Source of the DNA: Motacilla alba alba
Taxonomy: Eukaryota > Chordata > Aves > Passeriformes > Motacillidae
NCBI RefSeq assembly: GCF_015832195.1
Contig: NC_052017.1
Coordinates: forward strand, 108,102,929 to 108,166,928
Direction: 5' to 3'
DNA: 64,000 bases
Every line of letters begins with the position of its first letter. Within the stretch, counting starts at the first letter, position 1. The notes below the pieces were generated by a model. The model worked only from the letters and a program-made list of their open reading frames with translations, had not been told where the DNA came from and made no database searches. Shown here in pieces: positions 39,101-54,100 of this stretch. Position numbers and translations under genes: made by a program.

Positions 39101-42100
39101 AGCAGAGGATGCACAGGGTAAAGCTATCCACAGGAAAATAAAGGACCTATTTTAAGTGATGCAGTCAAGAGGCAGTCAAAAAGAAGGAGGTGACATTTCA
39201 CACAGTTCCTCTACTGAATGTTCCCACATCTGAAAATTCCACCTTCAGAATATATCCCAAATTTGGGTAACTGCCCCATTGAGATAAAACACTGATCTAG
39301 CCAGCCTTCAAAACATGTCCAGGTCCCAGTGTTCTAGCTACTTAAGTAGGAACAGCTAGCTGAGATTCAACAGGAGCAAGACAGTTTTACTATGACCAGA
39401 AAAAAAATGAGTAAGAAAGAAGGAAAAAAAACCCAAAAAACAAATTCTGAAATACTAGCTACTGCAGCATGTCTTCTGTGGTTTTTAAGGATATTGTTAG
39501 TCAGAATAACATAACTAATTGTGATAAGAAAAAAAACAACTTTCTTTTGCTTTTCTATACCACCGTCATTGTCTCACTGGTTAACAGCAGTATTACTCTT
39601 CTCAGAATCTGTTAGGTTTTGGGCAGCTCCGGTAGCACTACATATATTCAAGGTTTTGGTCTGTTGTGAACTATTCACCCTGTCCTTTAATGTTTCTGCA
39701 CCTCAGATGGGGCAACCCTGGATGTGTGTGTAGCCTGGGGAAAGAGATGCTGGAGAACAGAGCTGCAGAAAGGGACCTGGGGGTCCTGGTCCTGGCAGCC
39801 AGGAGGGCCAAGCATGTCCTGGGGGGCATCAGGCACAGCATCACCAGCCAGGCAAGGGAGGGGACTGTCCTGCTCTGCTGTGCACTGGAGTGGCCTCACC
39901 TGTGTGCAGTTTTGGATGCCACAATATAAGGAAGATTTTAAGCTATTAAAGAGTGTCCAAAGGAGGGTCATGAAGATGGTGAAGAGCCTTGAGAGGAAGC
40001 TGTATGAGGAGCTGCTGAGGCCATTTGGTCTGTTCAGCCTGGTGAAGAGGAAACTGAGGAGAGACCTCATTGCAGTTACAACTTCCTCAGAGGAAGCTCA
40101 GGGGCAGATTGGTCTCTTCACTCTCATCACCAGTGACAGGACTCAAGGAAATGGCATCAAGCTTAGTCTGGGGAGGTTTAAGTTGGATATCCAGAAAAGA
40201 TTTTTCACCCAGAGGGTGGTTGGGCACTGGAACAGGCTCTGAATGGAAGGGGTCAGAGCACCAAGCCTGAGTTCAGGGAAGTGTTTGGACAATGTTCTCA
40301 GGCACATGGTGTAATTCTTGGTGCCGTGAGTGAGGCCAGGATTTGGACACAATGATACTGATGAGTCCCTTTCAAGTCAGTATACTCAATGGTTCCATGT
40401 TTCTATGGGGTCTTGTAAAACCCCTTGTGAAATCCAGTGTCTCAGATACCCCATGTTTTAATCCACAACACAACAGAAATCACAAAATACTCTGGGAAAA
40501 TGATTTCAGCATTCCTAGAAACAGAAATGTTCCTAGAACTCACAAACTTTTTTTGTAGTCTTTTTGTTCAAGTACTAAATGTAGGTCTTTTTGACCTCAC
40601 TTACATGAGCATACAGAACATCTCACACAAAATATACCTAAACAAATAAAGAGAAATCCACACGCAGTAACTACAGCCCAAGATGACAGCAGGAAGCCTG
40701 TGTTACTGATATAAACAGAGCAGGCACATTAAGTCAGTGATGACAGCTATACAACAGCCAAAATAAAAAATGTTTGAATCGAGTTCAAATCCGATTCTCT
40801 CAGCTAATTTTATAATAAAGTGAATTGCACTTTGGGTTTTAAGAAAATGTACTTACGCAGCAATAATAATGATCCCAAGATCATTGCAAGGATGGCCCAG
40901 AGACCAAGGGTAACATTTCCACCAGAAAGCTGACGAGTTCTGCCGTCGCATTCAGTTGGAGTAACACAATCACAGAGATTAACTCTTACTGTGTTCTCCC
41001 CTATCTTTCCTCCATTATCAATCACACTTACAGGAATTTCATAAATTCCATATGGAATATCACTCTTTGGTGAAAGATACCAAGAATTATCTGTAAGAAA
41101 AAGACAAAACCAGATCTAGGGTCAATGATGCTTGGAACTCAGTGGTCACAATTGTGTCCATAATTACAAATTTCCCTTCTGTAACAGCTATACTGCTACC
41201 AGATGCACAGTAATTAGTTTCTAGTTAGGTTAAATAGGTTGATACAAAACTAGTACTTGAATGGATTTAAATTTTCAGCACCTTTTAAATGTTGGAACTG
41301 ACAAAGCATACCTTATACAGCCCTCTGAAAACACACGATTTGAAACTCTGAAGTTGATTTAGTTCATTATAGGAAATGACACTACTTGGGCTTACCAGTA
41401 AAGATCATCAACTAAACTAACATTTATTAAAAAGGCTTTTGGTAGTGTGATTGGAATAATTAATTACAAACTTAATTTATACCTCTTCTACTCTTTAGTT
41501 ATATTGCTGTATTCAGGGAGAATGACTATTTCCAGTGGGGGGAAAAAATCCATTTAATCTGCTGCCCTGTTTAGAGGTAATGGTTAATGACCATATTCTT
41601 TAAGGGCCAAAAGCAATAATTTGTAAAAAAATGTACAAGACTGACACTGATGTACATAATGGTTGTTTTATGATGAGCCATATGAAACAACATGTATGAT
41701 CCAAAATGCTGTTTTCAATTTGCCTGATATAAAACTTGAAATTCTTAGATGTCCTTGCTTTCAGACTTTTCTGTCTTTTGCCTTTCTTAGTAAGTATTTG
41801 ATAGAATGCTACAGAATCATATCCTTTGCAACTAATTCATGTCACCATAGTAGCAAATGTATGTGCTGCTCTTGTTGCCATCATCTGACAACCACCAGGA
41901 AACTACCATCAGCTATAACTTTTTATATCAACAAAAGTCAGGAAAAAGTGATTCCTTTGCTAATAAAGTCTTTATCTACTGTTATAAAAATTATAAAAAT
42001 AAAAAATATATTAAAGGAGATAGTCAGGCTTTCTTTCACCTAGGTCAGCTTTACAGAAAGTGTGCTGGGTAACAGCAGTAGTAACATAAAAACTTCCAGA

Positions 42101-45100
42101 ACTTTTTTTTTTTTTTTGTCAGCCTATAATCAATTTAGGTTAAGTTTCAGTTTCCCAGTCCTCCACTATAATAACAGACTATTTCTCTATGGAATACTAG
42201 CCATTTCATTCTTAAATTCCTTATTAATTTTAAATCTATAGTTTGTTTTCCAGGTGTTGATGCAATGCATTACATCAGATTTTAGTCTTTTTCCTAATCT
42301 TCTTACTCATAACTTCAGGCAGCAGCTGATCGCTAACCCAAGAATTCTAGGGACAGGTTCTTATTTAGGCTTTAAGAGATGGATCTTTCTTCTTGCCTTT
42401 AGGATGCCAACAGTATCATCTTCTCTATGGGTCCCTTCCCACTGGAGGAGAACTAAAGGGACTACTAGAGAACATCAGTGAGCCCCAAAGTATCTCCACT
42501 GACTACACCAATTCCAAACAGAGATTCATCCAATCTATTCTTGCAGAACACCCAAGTGAGAGACAGCAAAGCCTCCTGTGGTAGCCTGCAGCTGAGTGAG
42601 GAGGAGCAAGTTTTAACATACCATCGTGTGGAGTTAGCTTCCACATGGAAGCCAGTCTGCGGTCAGTTATGCGATACTCAAAGGGTGCGCTGTAAGGAGC
42701 CTCATCGCCATCCTGTGCCGTGAGGCAAATCGGTTTTCTGTCTCTGCACATGATATAGTCCGTTTGAGTGAGTCGTGGGAAATTCTTGTTGCCAGGCACG
42801 ATGCAAACCTGGATTGTTCCAGTGCCTGTTTTACCATCTATGAGATAAAAATAACTAGGTTTAGCACTTCTAACATTGACAAATTAATTTCTGGTCCAAA
42901 CTTTTACAATTCAATATCATCAACTGCAATAGTTGTGTTTAGAAGTAAGGTGGAAAGCGACGGTTGATTTAGCCAGAGAGAGGAGGAGTTCTCACAGCTC
43001 TTTCTTGGCTGCTTCTCTTTGCTTGGCTGGTTGCAGACACATCAGCAGCTCCCACATCTCCATATTCTGCATGGGCAGACTGTATTTTGCTGAGTGTGTG
43101 TGTCTCTGTGGGAATACATACTACTCTAACAGGTAGGAGGGGTAAGAGGAAAAAGAGCTCATAAACCAGGAGTAAAGGACACTACGACAAGCAGAGACAA
43201 AAGCAGAAAGTGAAGATTTCCAGCCTTCTAACTTTTGGAAGGAGAAAATTAACTACATTTCCCCTAACTTCACCTCTCCTGGGAACAAAAACACTAAGGG
43301 AACTTCTTTCTGTTCTCTACCCTTTAAGTCATCATGCATTCATCAGTGGCACATACCATGTCACCAAAGTCAACACCCAAGAAATGAATGAACTCTTCCT
43401 TCCTATTACAGTTTTTCCAATACACAAATGGTCAATGCATGTCATATGCATTCCAGTGAAATTACATCAAGTCTATTTTTTAATCCTTTTTCTAGAAATA
43501 GTTGATTGCAGATGCCTATATCATGTTTACCGCATACACAATAGAAGTTCTAAACAATTTAAATTTGTATTATTTACATTTGACTTTAAAATGCAAACTT
43601 GGACAGAGTTAGAATTTTTCGCTACAAGTTCAATGACTTCTTTTCAAAAAGTCCTCTCTACTTTCTCTGTTGTCTAGCTCACAACTGCCAGGAGCTATCA
43701 CTTAAAAAAGAATAGTCAAGAAATGAAGAAATATACTCCAGAGAAAAATCTCTCAATTTAAAATTACTAAAGGATTTTAAATGGGGCAGCTAACCTCTCA
43801 AAACATTGAGATCATGTCTGATTTATAAAGGCTCTCCCTGCTAAATAATATTCCCCAAGCATCTGACAGAGCTAGCACAAAGACAAGACAATGGACTACA
43901 TGGGTCACTGGTCTGAACCACTACAGTTGTGCCCACACTACATTTGCACATAAACATCTGTTACACACTACAGAGAACTCCAACAACACTTAGTACTCAC
44001 TTCTGTCTATTGCAAGGACTGTGACATTGCATTGACCTCGTCTCATTTCTCCTAGGTCGCGGTCCAAGACCCTAACAGTTCTGACTTCACCCGATCTGTC
44101 ATCTATGTTGATCCAATTACACTGGCCAGGTGGTATCCGGTATCTGTGAAGAATAATTTGTCTTGTTAAGGATCCCAAACATAGCACACATGTATGTACA
44201 CACATATATTTAGATACATGTATTCATATACACTGACAGGTGTGCAGGTGCACACACGTACATACAGCCTCAACAACTATTTCCCCCTTCCCGTATCCCA
44301 CCCATGCTGTATTCAAAAAACACCTGGTAAATAAAGCTGTTTCATACCTTATGCCCTCACTATTTCCAGTTTCTGGATCTTCTGCTACATATCTCCCAAT
44401 AGCCGTCCCAACGTCTTCGCATTCTTTAACGTCTAAGCGCAACAGACAGGGTTTAAACACGGGTCCCTCGTCCACATCCAGGACATGCACGGTAACAGAG
44501 CTGGTGCTCTGGGAAAGCTGTTGGGAATGGGGAGCCAGCAGGTAGGGTGCCTCATTGTTGACTGCAATCACCAGGATCCTTTGCTTGGCAGTTTCATAGT
44601 CCAGTCCCTGTAACAAAGGTGAGGCACTGTTTTTTCCTTTCAAACCAATACAAAACCTAACATTCTTTTCACCACGCAATTATTACAGCTGAAGCTGTAC
44701 CACATTTATTTACAAAAGAAGCCAGCTGTCCTCAAATAAGCCATCAAGACAGAGTAAAAGGACATGTTTTGGTTTTTTTTTAAATGTAAAATTTTGAGTT
44801 AGTCAAAGAAAAGGGCCTGAAAAATACCCAAGCAAGCAATACCACTGCAAAATTTTGGATAAATATTCTGAAAATTAGTTACTAAAAGAACAGAAAGAAA
44901 TTAAATGTAGTGGGGGATTTTCTTCTTCCAATTTAGTTAGTCATTATTTTAGCTTACATATATTTCCTCTTCACCAATGGTCAACTATACTTCTTTCTAG
45001 AAGCCACAAATCCACCTGAGAATTTATGGAGTTGACAGAAGTAGCTACCATTTATTCTTCAGACATGTTCTCCAAAGTCATTTTATACCTTTAATAGAGC

Positions 45101-48100
45101 TGATATTATCCTAAAGTCATGATATTCTCCAGTCTACTACAGCATTACAATAAATGTACAAATTTTTTACTAAGTTCACAAAGCAGGGACAGAGCTTTAG
45201 AAAAAATTCTAATCATTACTAGGAACAAAAAACCCATAATAAATAATATTAATTTAAAAAATTACTAGCATCTCTACCTCTACAATTTACATGTTCAAGT
45301 TTTCATACTAATCTTTTCTGCTCCTTAGAAATTACCTCTTATGGCAGTTATAAAAGATAATGAAAAAGAGGCAAAGGGATATGCTGAAGGACCTGCAAAG
45401 GGACCATACTGAAGATGCAATGGGCCTTTTACCTCACTTCTGTAAAATACTTATAACAAATAACTAAGCTGACACAAATTCTTTATGTATATGGACTTCC
45501 TCACACGCCAGGAAAGCAAACCTGAAAAAATAAATAAATAAGTACCCTGCAAAATAAAACCTGCAGAGTTTTATGCTGAACTAGGAAGTCTACTTAACTC
45601 CCAGAGAGAAAAAGTCTGAAGAAGGTGCTCAACCTTTCCCTGCTTTGCCATTCTCTCATTTCTGTTAAAAACCATGAAGCATTCCACAATTACATCCCTA
45701 ACTCTAAACTTCAACTGTAGAACCAGGCCAAAGCACCAAGCTCTTCTGAAATGCAAAACCAAATTCTTTGAATACTGAACACACAAAACTGAGGAACAGT
45801 CTGGAAGGTGAGCTTTGTGTGTTATGTTTTAAAACCAAAACTTTAAAATCCATAAATTTTCCCCTAGCCCTTCAATTTTTACTTACCTTAACAACACACA
45901 GTATTCCTTCGTTTGTGTTTTTGTCTGTTGTAATTTCAAAGGCCTGATCATCATTTCCTCTTATAATTTCATATACTGCTCCTGAGCCAGGTGAACCAGG
46001 TTCATCAAGATCAACAACAGAGACTCTCAGTATTTCTACATTCACTCTGTTTTCTTCCACTCGTGTTTCATACTTGGAGTACCCAAAAAAAAAATTAATT
46101 TAAATCAGAGAATACTGTTCCACAAGGCAAGACTGAGGAATACCGTATTTAAATAAGACTACTTCAACCTAAGGAGTCAATTTACTAGGCTGATGTAATT
46201 ATTCATTTTGTTTTCAAACATTACCATATTTTCCCCATTCCTCCCTTATACCCTGAGTCAAAACAATAAACCTTTCCTGACAGCACAATTGAAATCTCAG
46301 CTTCTTCATACACTCAAACTATCACTGACATAATTAATTCTGGAATTTTTCTTCCAGGAAAGGTAAATTAGCACAGTTTCCCTCAGTTACATCAGCTATA
46401 GATTGTAATTTGCATTTAACATGATCAAGCTGAGAATTAGAAAAGGCATTGGGGTAAATTTAAAAAAATATATAAATAAACCAACAATAACTTGCAAAAA
46501 AACGAAAAAGGATTAAAGAGATCTCTACTCTGATGGCAAAAGATAAAAGGATTTTTTTGTATTTTTGTGTTATTCTGTACAAACTGAAGAAGAGCAGATA
46601 AGAGTGATTCTCAATTAATATTACTGATGATATTCTACAGTAGTGAACAGAAAGGGTAAATTACATGTATTCCTCATGAATAATGAATTTTTTTTCATAT
46701 ATTTCATATTACTAAATCTCCTATGGTATTTGAGATGCATACCCAGTTTTTGAGACATACTCTTTACCTTGAATCATACTCATGGCTGGAATAAGCAAAG
46801 ACATTTATATTGGCATTAACTGTTCCAGGACATTAGACTTCATATTTGAGGGACTGTCCATCAGGAACTTAGAAAGGGGATGAAAATACTTAAATACTTT
46901 TTTTTTAACCTTTATACAGACATTTTACTTATGCAGACTTACTTGTAACTGTTTAAAGGATGGTGCATTGTCATTAGTATCCTCGATTTTGATGACAACT
47001 GTTCCTGTAGTGCACAAACCAAAAGGCTGACCTGCCATATCTCTCACTTCAACTAACAAAGTGTAACTGGGTACAAGCTAAAAAGAAGAAAAAAAACATA
47101 CAGGAGTTTGTCATACTCACTTTTTTAACTGCATAGTTACACACAGGAGAAGAACTAAATATTTTGTTCCTGTTCCATAACTCTGCTCTAAATTCAGTGC
47201 TTCCCAACAAAATGAGACAATTGGCTTTGGGGCTTTTTGCCCTATAACTCAAAAGGAAAAGGAGCAAAATAATTTTCAGTGACTAAGCAGTACTGAGTTC
47301 AGCCAGCATCTGTTAATAACATGCATGCTATATCCTGTATCAAATAAAGCTTCTCACAATGTCAGCATTGTTTTCCAGAACCTGAAGTTTTGGAAGATAC
47401 AGATGACACACTTTCATCTGCTATTTGTCTCCCCCTTGGAGCAACAGTGTATTCTCTCAGGTTGTCAACAGGTGAAGTGTTTAAATGCATGTCTTATTTC
47501 ACTGAGGATGAAGAGAACTGTGCTGCAACCAGCCTCTGTCTGGGCAATACAGGTTAAGGCAATGCCTGCCATTTGGCAGGGTCTGGCACTGAAGGAGTCA
47601 GCATCCTTATCAGTTCCAAGGGCCTCCCCAATAAGATGCAGCCCACTTAAATCCCTAACTTGAACCAGAACAGCAGAAAGCTTTTTTTTTTTTTTTTTTT
47701 TATGTGAACAACCAAGGAAAGGGGGACCAGGGTTAAAAAAGGTGTGGGCAGAGGGGAGGGAACACACAACAGTACAGATGGATTAGGCACAAAAAGAGAA
47801 AGTTTGTAAATCAAGACATTAACTCTAGTTCTGAATGTCTGGAAGTAGCACTGGGTTTCTCTGGTGCAAGAATGAAATCTCCTGTTCTACTTCATAAGTT
47901 TATCTTTAAAAGATAGGCAGTGGACTAGTTTTTCAATCCCTCCTTCCTTCAAGTAATCACTGTGACAGCTTCCTCAGTAGTCACAGTGATGCTCACAATC
48001 ACTGCAATTTTCTCCTGCAAAAAAAGCTAAGCACTGTAACTGCAAGCATGAAGTTTTGCAATATGATGTTTTACGTGAATTTGCAGCCATGAAACAACAC

Positions 48101-51100
48101 AAGTATGCCATAAAATAACTCCTTTCATCTTCAGAAAAGTTGTTCCTTTTGCAATGTCTCCTAAAATGACTGTCCTATTCTAGAATTATTATTTTGAATT
48201 ACACGCACATGTCTTTTTTTCCTAGTGTAAACTATCTCACATGACATTCTATCAAAAAAAACCCAACTTTATCTTATTTTCTTGAAAGCTAGTTGATAAA
48301 AATAAATGGGTGGCACATTAATTTTAAGAAGTGGTATATTACTGTTTAGGTTTCAACTATTAGAGATATTTCAGGTTAATATAGGATGACTGACTACTTC
48401 CAGAGAAACCGGTTCATCTTCTCTATGAAGAAGCAAGAAGCACCACAAATCAAGCTTAATTAGAAGGAAACAGTGGCTCATGGGATTCCTGAACACAGAA
48501 AGTGTTCAGTAAAAAAGTGAAAAATCCCTAAGTTGAACAGCTGAGCAGTAGGAAGTTCTCTGACAAGGTTAGCTAGAATATAGTAATCTATGCAGAAACT
48601 CTCTGGACCAATTACAGGTTTCTGAAAACCTTCAGAAGAAGCATTAGAGACATAACCAAAAAATGAAAAAGAAGCTATGTCTGTTGATCCCCATACCAGC
48701 ATTTCGTAGAATCATAGAAAGGCTAGGGTTGGAAGGGATTATAGAGATCATCTAGTTGCAAACTGCCCATGCCACGGAATTCCCCCTCCATGAATTTCCA
48801 GCCCCTACATCAGTTTGCTCAGGGCATGGTACAACCTGGCCCTGAACATTTCCAGGACTGGGGCATCCACAACCTCTCTGAGCAACCTGCTCCAGTGCCT
48901 CACTACCTCTGAGTAAAGAATTTCTTCCCAACATCTAACCTAAGTATCTCCTCTTTTAGTATAAAACCATTTCCCATTTGCCCGTGAAAAAAAAAAAAAA
49001 AAAAGTCACTCTCCTTTTTAATAATCCCCCTTTAAGAACTAAAAGGCTATAATGAATCTTCTCTTCCCTAGGCTGAACAACTCCAACTCTCTCAGCCTTC
49101 TCTCAGCCTCTCTCAGCAGTTTTCACAGAAGAGGTGCTCCAACTTTTGGATTTGAACTTCGTATCTCTCCTCTGGACCTGCTCTAACAGGACCATGTCCT
49201 TTCTGCACTGAGGAGCCCAGAGCTGGATGCAGCCCTGCAGGTGGGGTCTCACAAAGGTAGAGCAGAGCAGTGTTAAGCTATCTGTGTGCACTAAATGACA
49301 GCTGAGAATGCTTCAGCAAAGATCACCTCTCTGTCCAGCTGTGGCAGTAATACAGAGATGACCCCGGTGTCACCATGTAAAGAAAACGCTGGGGTTATCG
49401 GTGGGGTTTGTGACACAATGCGGTATTTCAGCGTGGTATGCAGAGTATAAGGCTCATCTCTGTCCTCTGCAATCACTTTCCCAACAACAACACCTGTGAA
49501 CACAATATAGCAATTTTTAGTTCCAGAAAAATCTGCAAATAGTAAAAAAAATTATTTGAAAAGTTATTTCTGTTTTAAACATGTGAAAAGATCTACTTGA
49601 ATATTTACTGCTGCTCTTTGCAAATTCAGTCTTTTCTGTAATTAACACTCCCCAGGAAATCCCACTGAAATTTCTTAAAAGGCAGGATCACACCTAGTCA
49701 TACTGGTAGGTAACAAAGCCGAGTATGGTAAGTGTGTTCAATGATTTAAAACAATTCTTACCAGGTCTGGAATTTTCAGGGACACAAAATTCAAAAAGGT
49801 CTTGTGTAAAATATGGAGCATTATCATTGTCATCCTCTATCCTGATTGTATGCACAAGTGGTACTTCTGGTGAATAACCATCTGGAGTCGTTGCAAAGCA
49901 AATGATCTGTAAGAAAAATTCAGTGCTTAAGCAACATGCAGAACTTTTAGTTCAATGGAGGAGTCTATAAAACAAAATTAAACACAGTGTGCAGAGCACA
50001 TCCTTCCCCAGACCAGGCTCTTCAGGCACATGGAAGGGGATGTTACTGCTATCTTAGAGTGAAAGCAGAACAAAACCTCTGAATGCTCTCCAATCTTCCT
50101 CCCTTCCATTCCTCACACACTGTAAGTACTTTAATCACTTTCTCCCTGACCTCTCCTCCAACTCTATCACTTTTTTAAGTTTCCTGAACACTTCTTTTTT
50201 CAGGTGTTCAAAAGACACCTCAGCTATGAAAGTGTAGATGTATACATTGTTAATTAGAACAAAATAAGAATGAGAGCAAAACTATTTGTCCCATTATAAC
50301 ATAACCTAATAAAATGCAGCAATAGGTACTGAAAATTACATTTTAGAAGCTGTTTCTACTAATTCCCTTCTTACAGTTCTCAGCCAGTAGAGAGAGCAGT
50401 GTACCTTTTTAATAGAACTGAACAGCTTGAGAGACTCAGAAAACCATAGTCGTCTAGAGTTTACCATATTTCTGTTTTCTGCAGATCTTTTTGACCTTCC
50501 CTAAAAAATTCTTCCAAGTAAGTGATGCAAATCTAATAGCTCACTATATTTATGCTGTAATTAGAGATTAAGCAGTGAAAAGCAAAACTACTCTCAAGAT
50601 CTAGATGGCCAGCTATTTATTTATTTGCTACTGATTTTATCTCTTCAACACCAATGATATTACTCAGAATAGACAGGTGATTCCAGATTTTGTTTGCTAC
50701 CATTTCCCCTGCAACCCAACTATCAAATATATGCATGAGAGATTTAAAATAATATATATATTATATTTACACAACATAGGCCTGTACCTGAAAACTTGGA
50801 TACTGTTCACGGTCTACCGCACGAGTAGCAAAGATATTTCCAGTTTCTCTTTCTATGTAAAACAAACCCTTTGGATCTTGATCAATTCCTGGTCCACTTG
50901 CAGAATAATAAATTGTGTAGTTCTGAGCTGTGTCTGACTGGACCTATAAGAAGACATTTTTAAGCCCAAGGAAGAAAAGCAACAACATCTCAATACATTT
51001 CCCCCTTTTCAGGATCGTATTTAGCACAAAAACAAAAAAAACAAACTTGATTTACTGTTCACAGAACAGTAGGAGAACAGCCTGACATGTGACTGCCTTC

Positions 51101-54100
51101 CTTTATAATGTGTGGACATGAGAAGGGGAGTTAATTCAAACTCATAAATATTTAGAATTATCAAAATAAAGAGATGACAGTATAAGGGGAAAAAAAATTG
51201 AAATCCAATCTCTCTAGAATATTTCACACACAAGGAATATTCAGATACAGATGGCTTATTTCTGAACCTGTTCAAGGGACTTTAGTTTTAGTGCATTCAC
51301 TGAGAATGTGGTTTGCACCTAAAGAAGAAAAACTGAAGGAAGGGAAGAAGGAATAAAGACCACATAGAGTACAGTTCAGAGATATGCCAATGCAGATAGC
51401 ATCTGCATCTCATTACAAGCACCAAGGAGGCAACATTAGACTTATCTATTTATAAACAATCTTCTCCCAAAATACTTTCCTTATTTACTGAATGCCAGAA
51501 GTTAGGAGGGTAAGATTAGTAGAAGAATGATTGCTCTGCACAGACTCTGTTATTACACTTGTCTCTACACATCTGCTACCAGCCACTCTGTAATCTAGTG
51601 AAGGCTAGATGGATCTACGATAACTTTAGTTCTTGCATTTCTCTTTCACGCCTACTTGTTTTCTCCCACTAACTACTTTTCTGAATAACATAGGCCATAC
51701 TCAGTCTTCAAGGCTGAAGGTACACACCTCGAGCTCCAGAAAGGATGTAGACAAGCAGGTAAAATTTACCCGAGTCTGTGTTTACAAAATCCTTTTCTAA
51801 GCAATGTTTAGTGGAGGGTTGTTTGCTGTTGCTTTTCTTTTTAATTAAACACACTGATTTCCAGGCCAAAGAGCTCTCTTTGATAGTATGTCTCCCTTCT
51901 TTTCTCAACTTTTGCACAATGCCATTTCACTCCAACAACTAAGATCACAAGTTATTTCAGGTACAAGATCACGATATACACAATGAACAGGACGAAACAA
52001 GACAGAGGAATAACAGCAGGAATGTCATTGGTAGATAATACAAGACAGTTCATTTTCTTTATCATAAAAGTCACATAAATAACTAGCATGGGTCATAAAA
52101 TTAAGGTTTATATAATATGTACCTGCTGTATTTGCAGTGGGAAAGGTCCCAGTGAGTTCTCTATCATGACAGATGGAATAGGGCCCCACCTTCTTTTGGT
52201 TCTCTTGAGAACTGTATCCCTAGCATGCCTGGTACTTGGTGTCTGGGTCGAGAAGATAGAAAGAGAGATGAGAATACAGCCATACATTCTTAACTGCATA
52301 TATTTTTGCTTAACTGCCATCCTGCATTTCCATCTTTTTCCCCCCATTCCAGTCTTCCTACTGACAATTTGTTTTTCCAAGGTCTTCATTTCTGATTATA
52401 TCTGTGATAATATTCCAAGCTTTTTCATTTCTTGTAATACTTTGCATGAATAAGATCTGTTTTAATTCCTCAAACATGGCTTTTAGGATTCTTGACATTC
52501 CTGATTATGCTACTTGCAAGCATCTCCCATTGAGAAAGGAAATCTGCTGACTAAAGCAACACAGTAATCAACAATTGCTAAATAAAAATACACACTACAC
52601 CAGTATTTTGCCTGATTATTTGAATTCTAAAATTCAACTACAGATACTTAATATAAGACTGTACTCTGCAAAAAAGTATTTCAAGTAAGTAAGATATCTT
52701 GAAATTAAAACCTAACCTTTTTTTCTTTTTCCACCAAGTCAACATGTATTTTCTTTTGAACTTGCTCTTGAATGTCCTTAAGTAATATGGTAAAAGTCTT
52801 TTTCTCGGCAGACAAAGAAAGAGCAGATGTTGTATACACAGAACCATCCTCTAGAACCTTGAAGTTCCCATCACTGGAACTGATAAACTCTGCAGACTGA
52901 AGGCATTCTTTCAAATCAACTGTAAAAAAATATTCAAACAATAACTCAAACAGAAAAAAACAATACCCCTCATAACACAAAAAAAAACCCTAGCCCTAAG
53001 TAAAAATTGTATTTACTGACAGATAGAGTCTTCAAAAGCTTGTCATTCAGTATTTAAGCAACATCAATACTGATTTTAAAACTCACTTGTGCACTCAGAT
53101 TTGATGAATTTTTCATTAATTTCCACTCTTGCGTTCACTAGTGCTTCCTAAATGACATGGGTGCTACATGGATATTGCTCAAAAAAACACTATTACACTG
53201 GTAAAATTATTGAAGCATCAGAGATGAAATTATGTACATTTAAATACAAAAAACATTGCAGACATGCCCATTATTGGAGCAGTAGCTATTACATTTGCCT
53301 CGTGATCCATGCCCTACAATATCGGTGAAGACGATTAATTAATGCAAATGCCCAATGGAGAGGTTACATCTTGGAAGTTTTGCCCTCAGGAGGAAAGCAC
53401 CGACTGGTACTATGTGATTTAATACTCTTGGGAGGACAAAGGCCTTTAAATTATGAGGCAGACAGATGGGAGAGATAAAGACTAACTCTAGAACAAACAA
53501 TTAGCAATTTTTTAATATGCATGTGATAGAATCCCATATAGGTAATTTCAGCATACTTCCCAGGTATTTTTCATTGTATTTGCTGTCACTTGTGGCTGAA
53601 ATAGATTTTTTGCACTTCAATAAACTCGGTTCACCACTTTAGTACTACAGCTGGAGGAAAAAGCAAAATCAGGCCTAAAAAAGGATGATTTGGCACCCTG
53701 AAAAGGATGAAAGTCAGAGACTCAAACTCCAAACAAATGATCATTGCAGAGCACAAGAGGTGTCATGGTCTCAAAACCAAAACTTTTCAATAGTCTTTCA
53801 GTGGTATCACAGTGGGTGGGACACGGCTGTATGAAAGATGATTGCAAAATTCATGAAGATTCATAATTTCATCCTGTATATGTAAATGACATTTTCAATA
53901 AACTAAATTTCATTCCACTTTCAAAACTGCAAAAACAGATGGGAAACATAATTTAAAATACAATGTAATTTCTTCTTCCTCTTAAGTCTGTCCTTTAAAT
54001 GCACAAATGAAGATTTCCTAGACTTTCTATGGTACTGCAGCAGTGACTCCTATCCTTTTTCATCTGTATAGTGCAAGCAGAGCATTGAAAATATCACTGC

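Noticed and set aside
39724..40242. 172-codon plus-strand open frame as a host gene
   Set aside because: It is CR1 LINE ORF2 sequence with frameshifts, annotated as a mobile element.
41663..42043. 126-codon plus-strand open frame in intron 12
   Set aside because: No domain or family similarity; antisense intronic sequence.
43210..43677. 155-codon plus-strand open frame
   Set aside because: Lies wholly inside intron 11, antisense, with no recognisable family or splice context.
44240..44545. 101-codon plus-strand open frame
   Set aside because: Shadow of exon 10 on the opposite strand.
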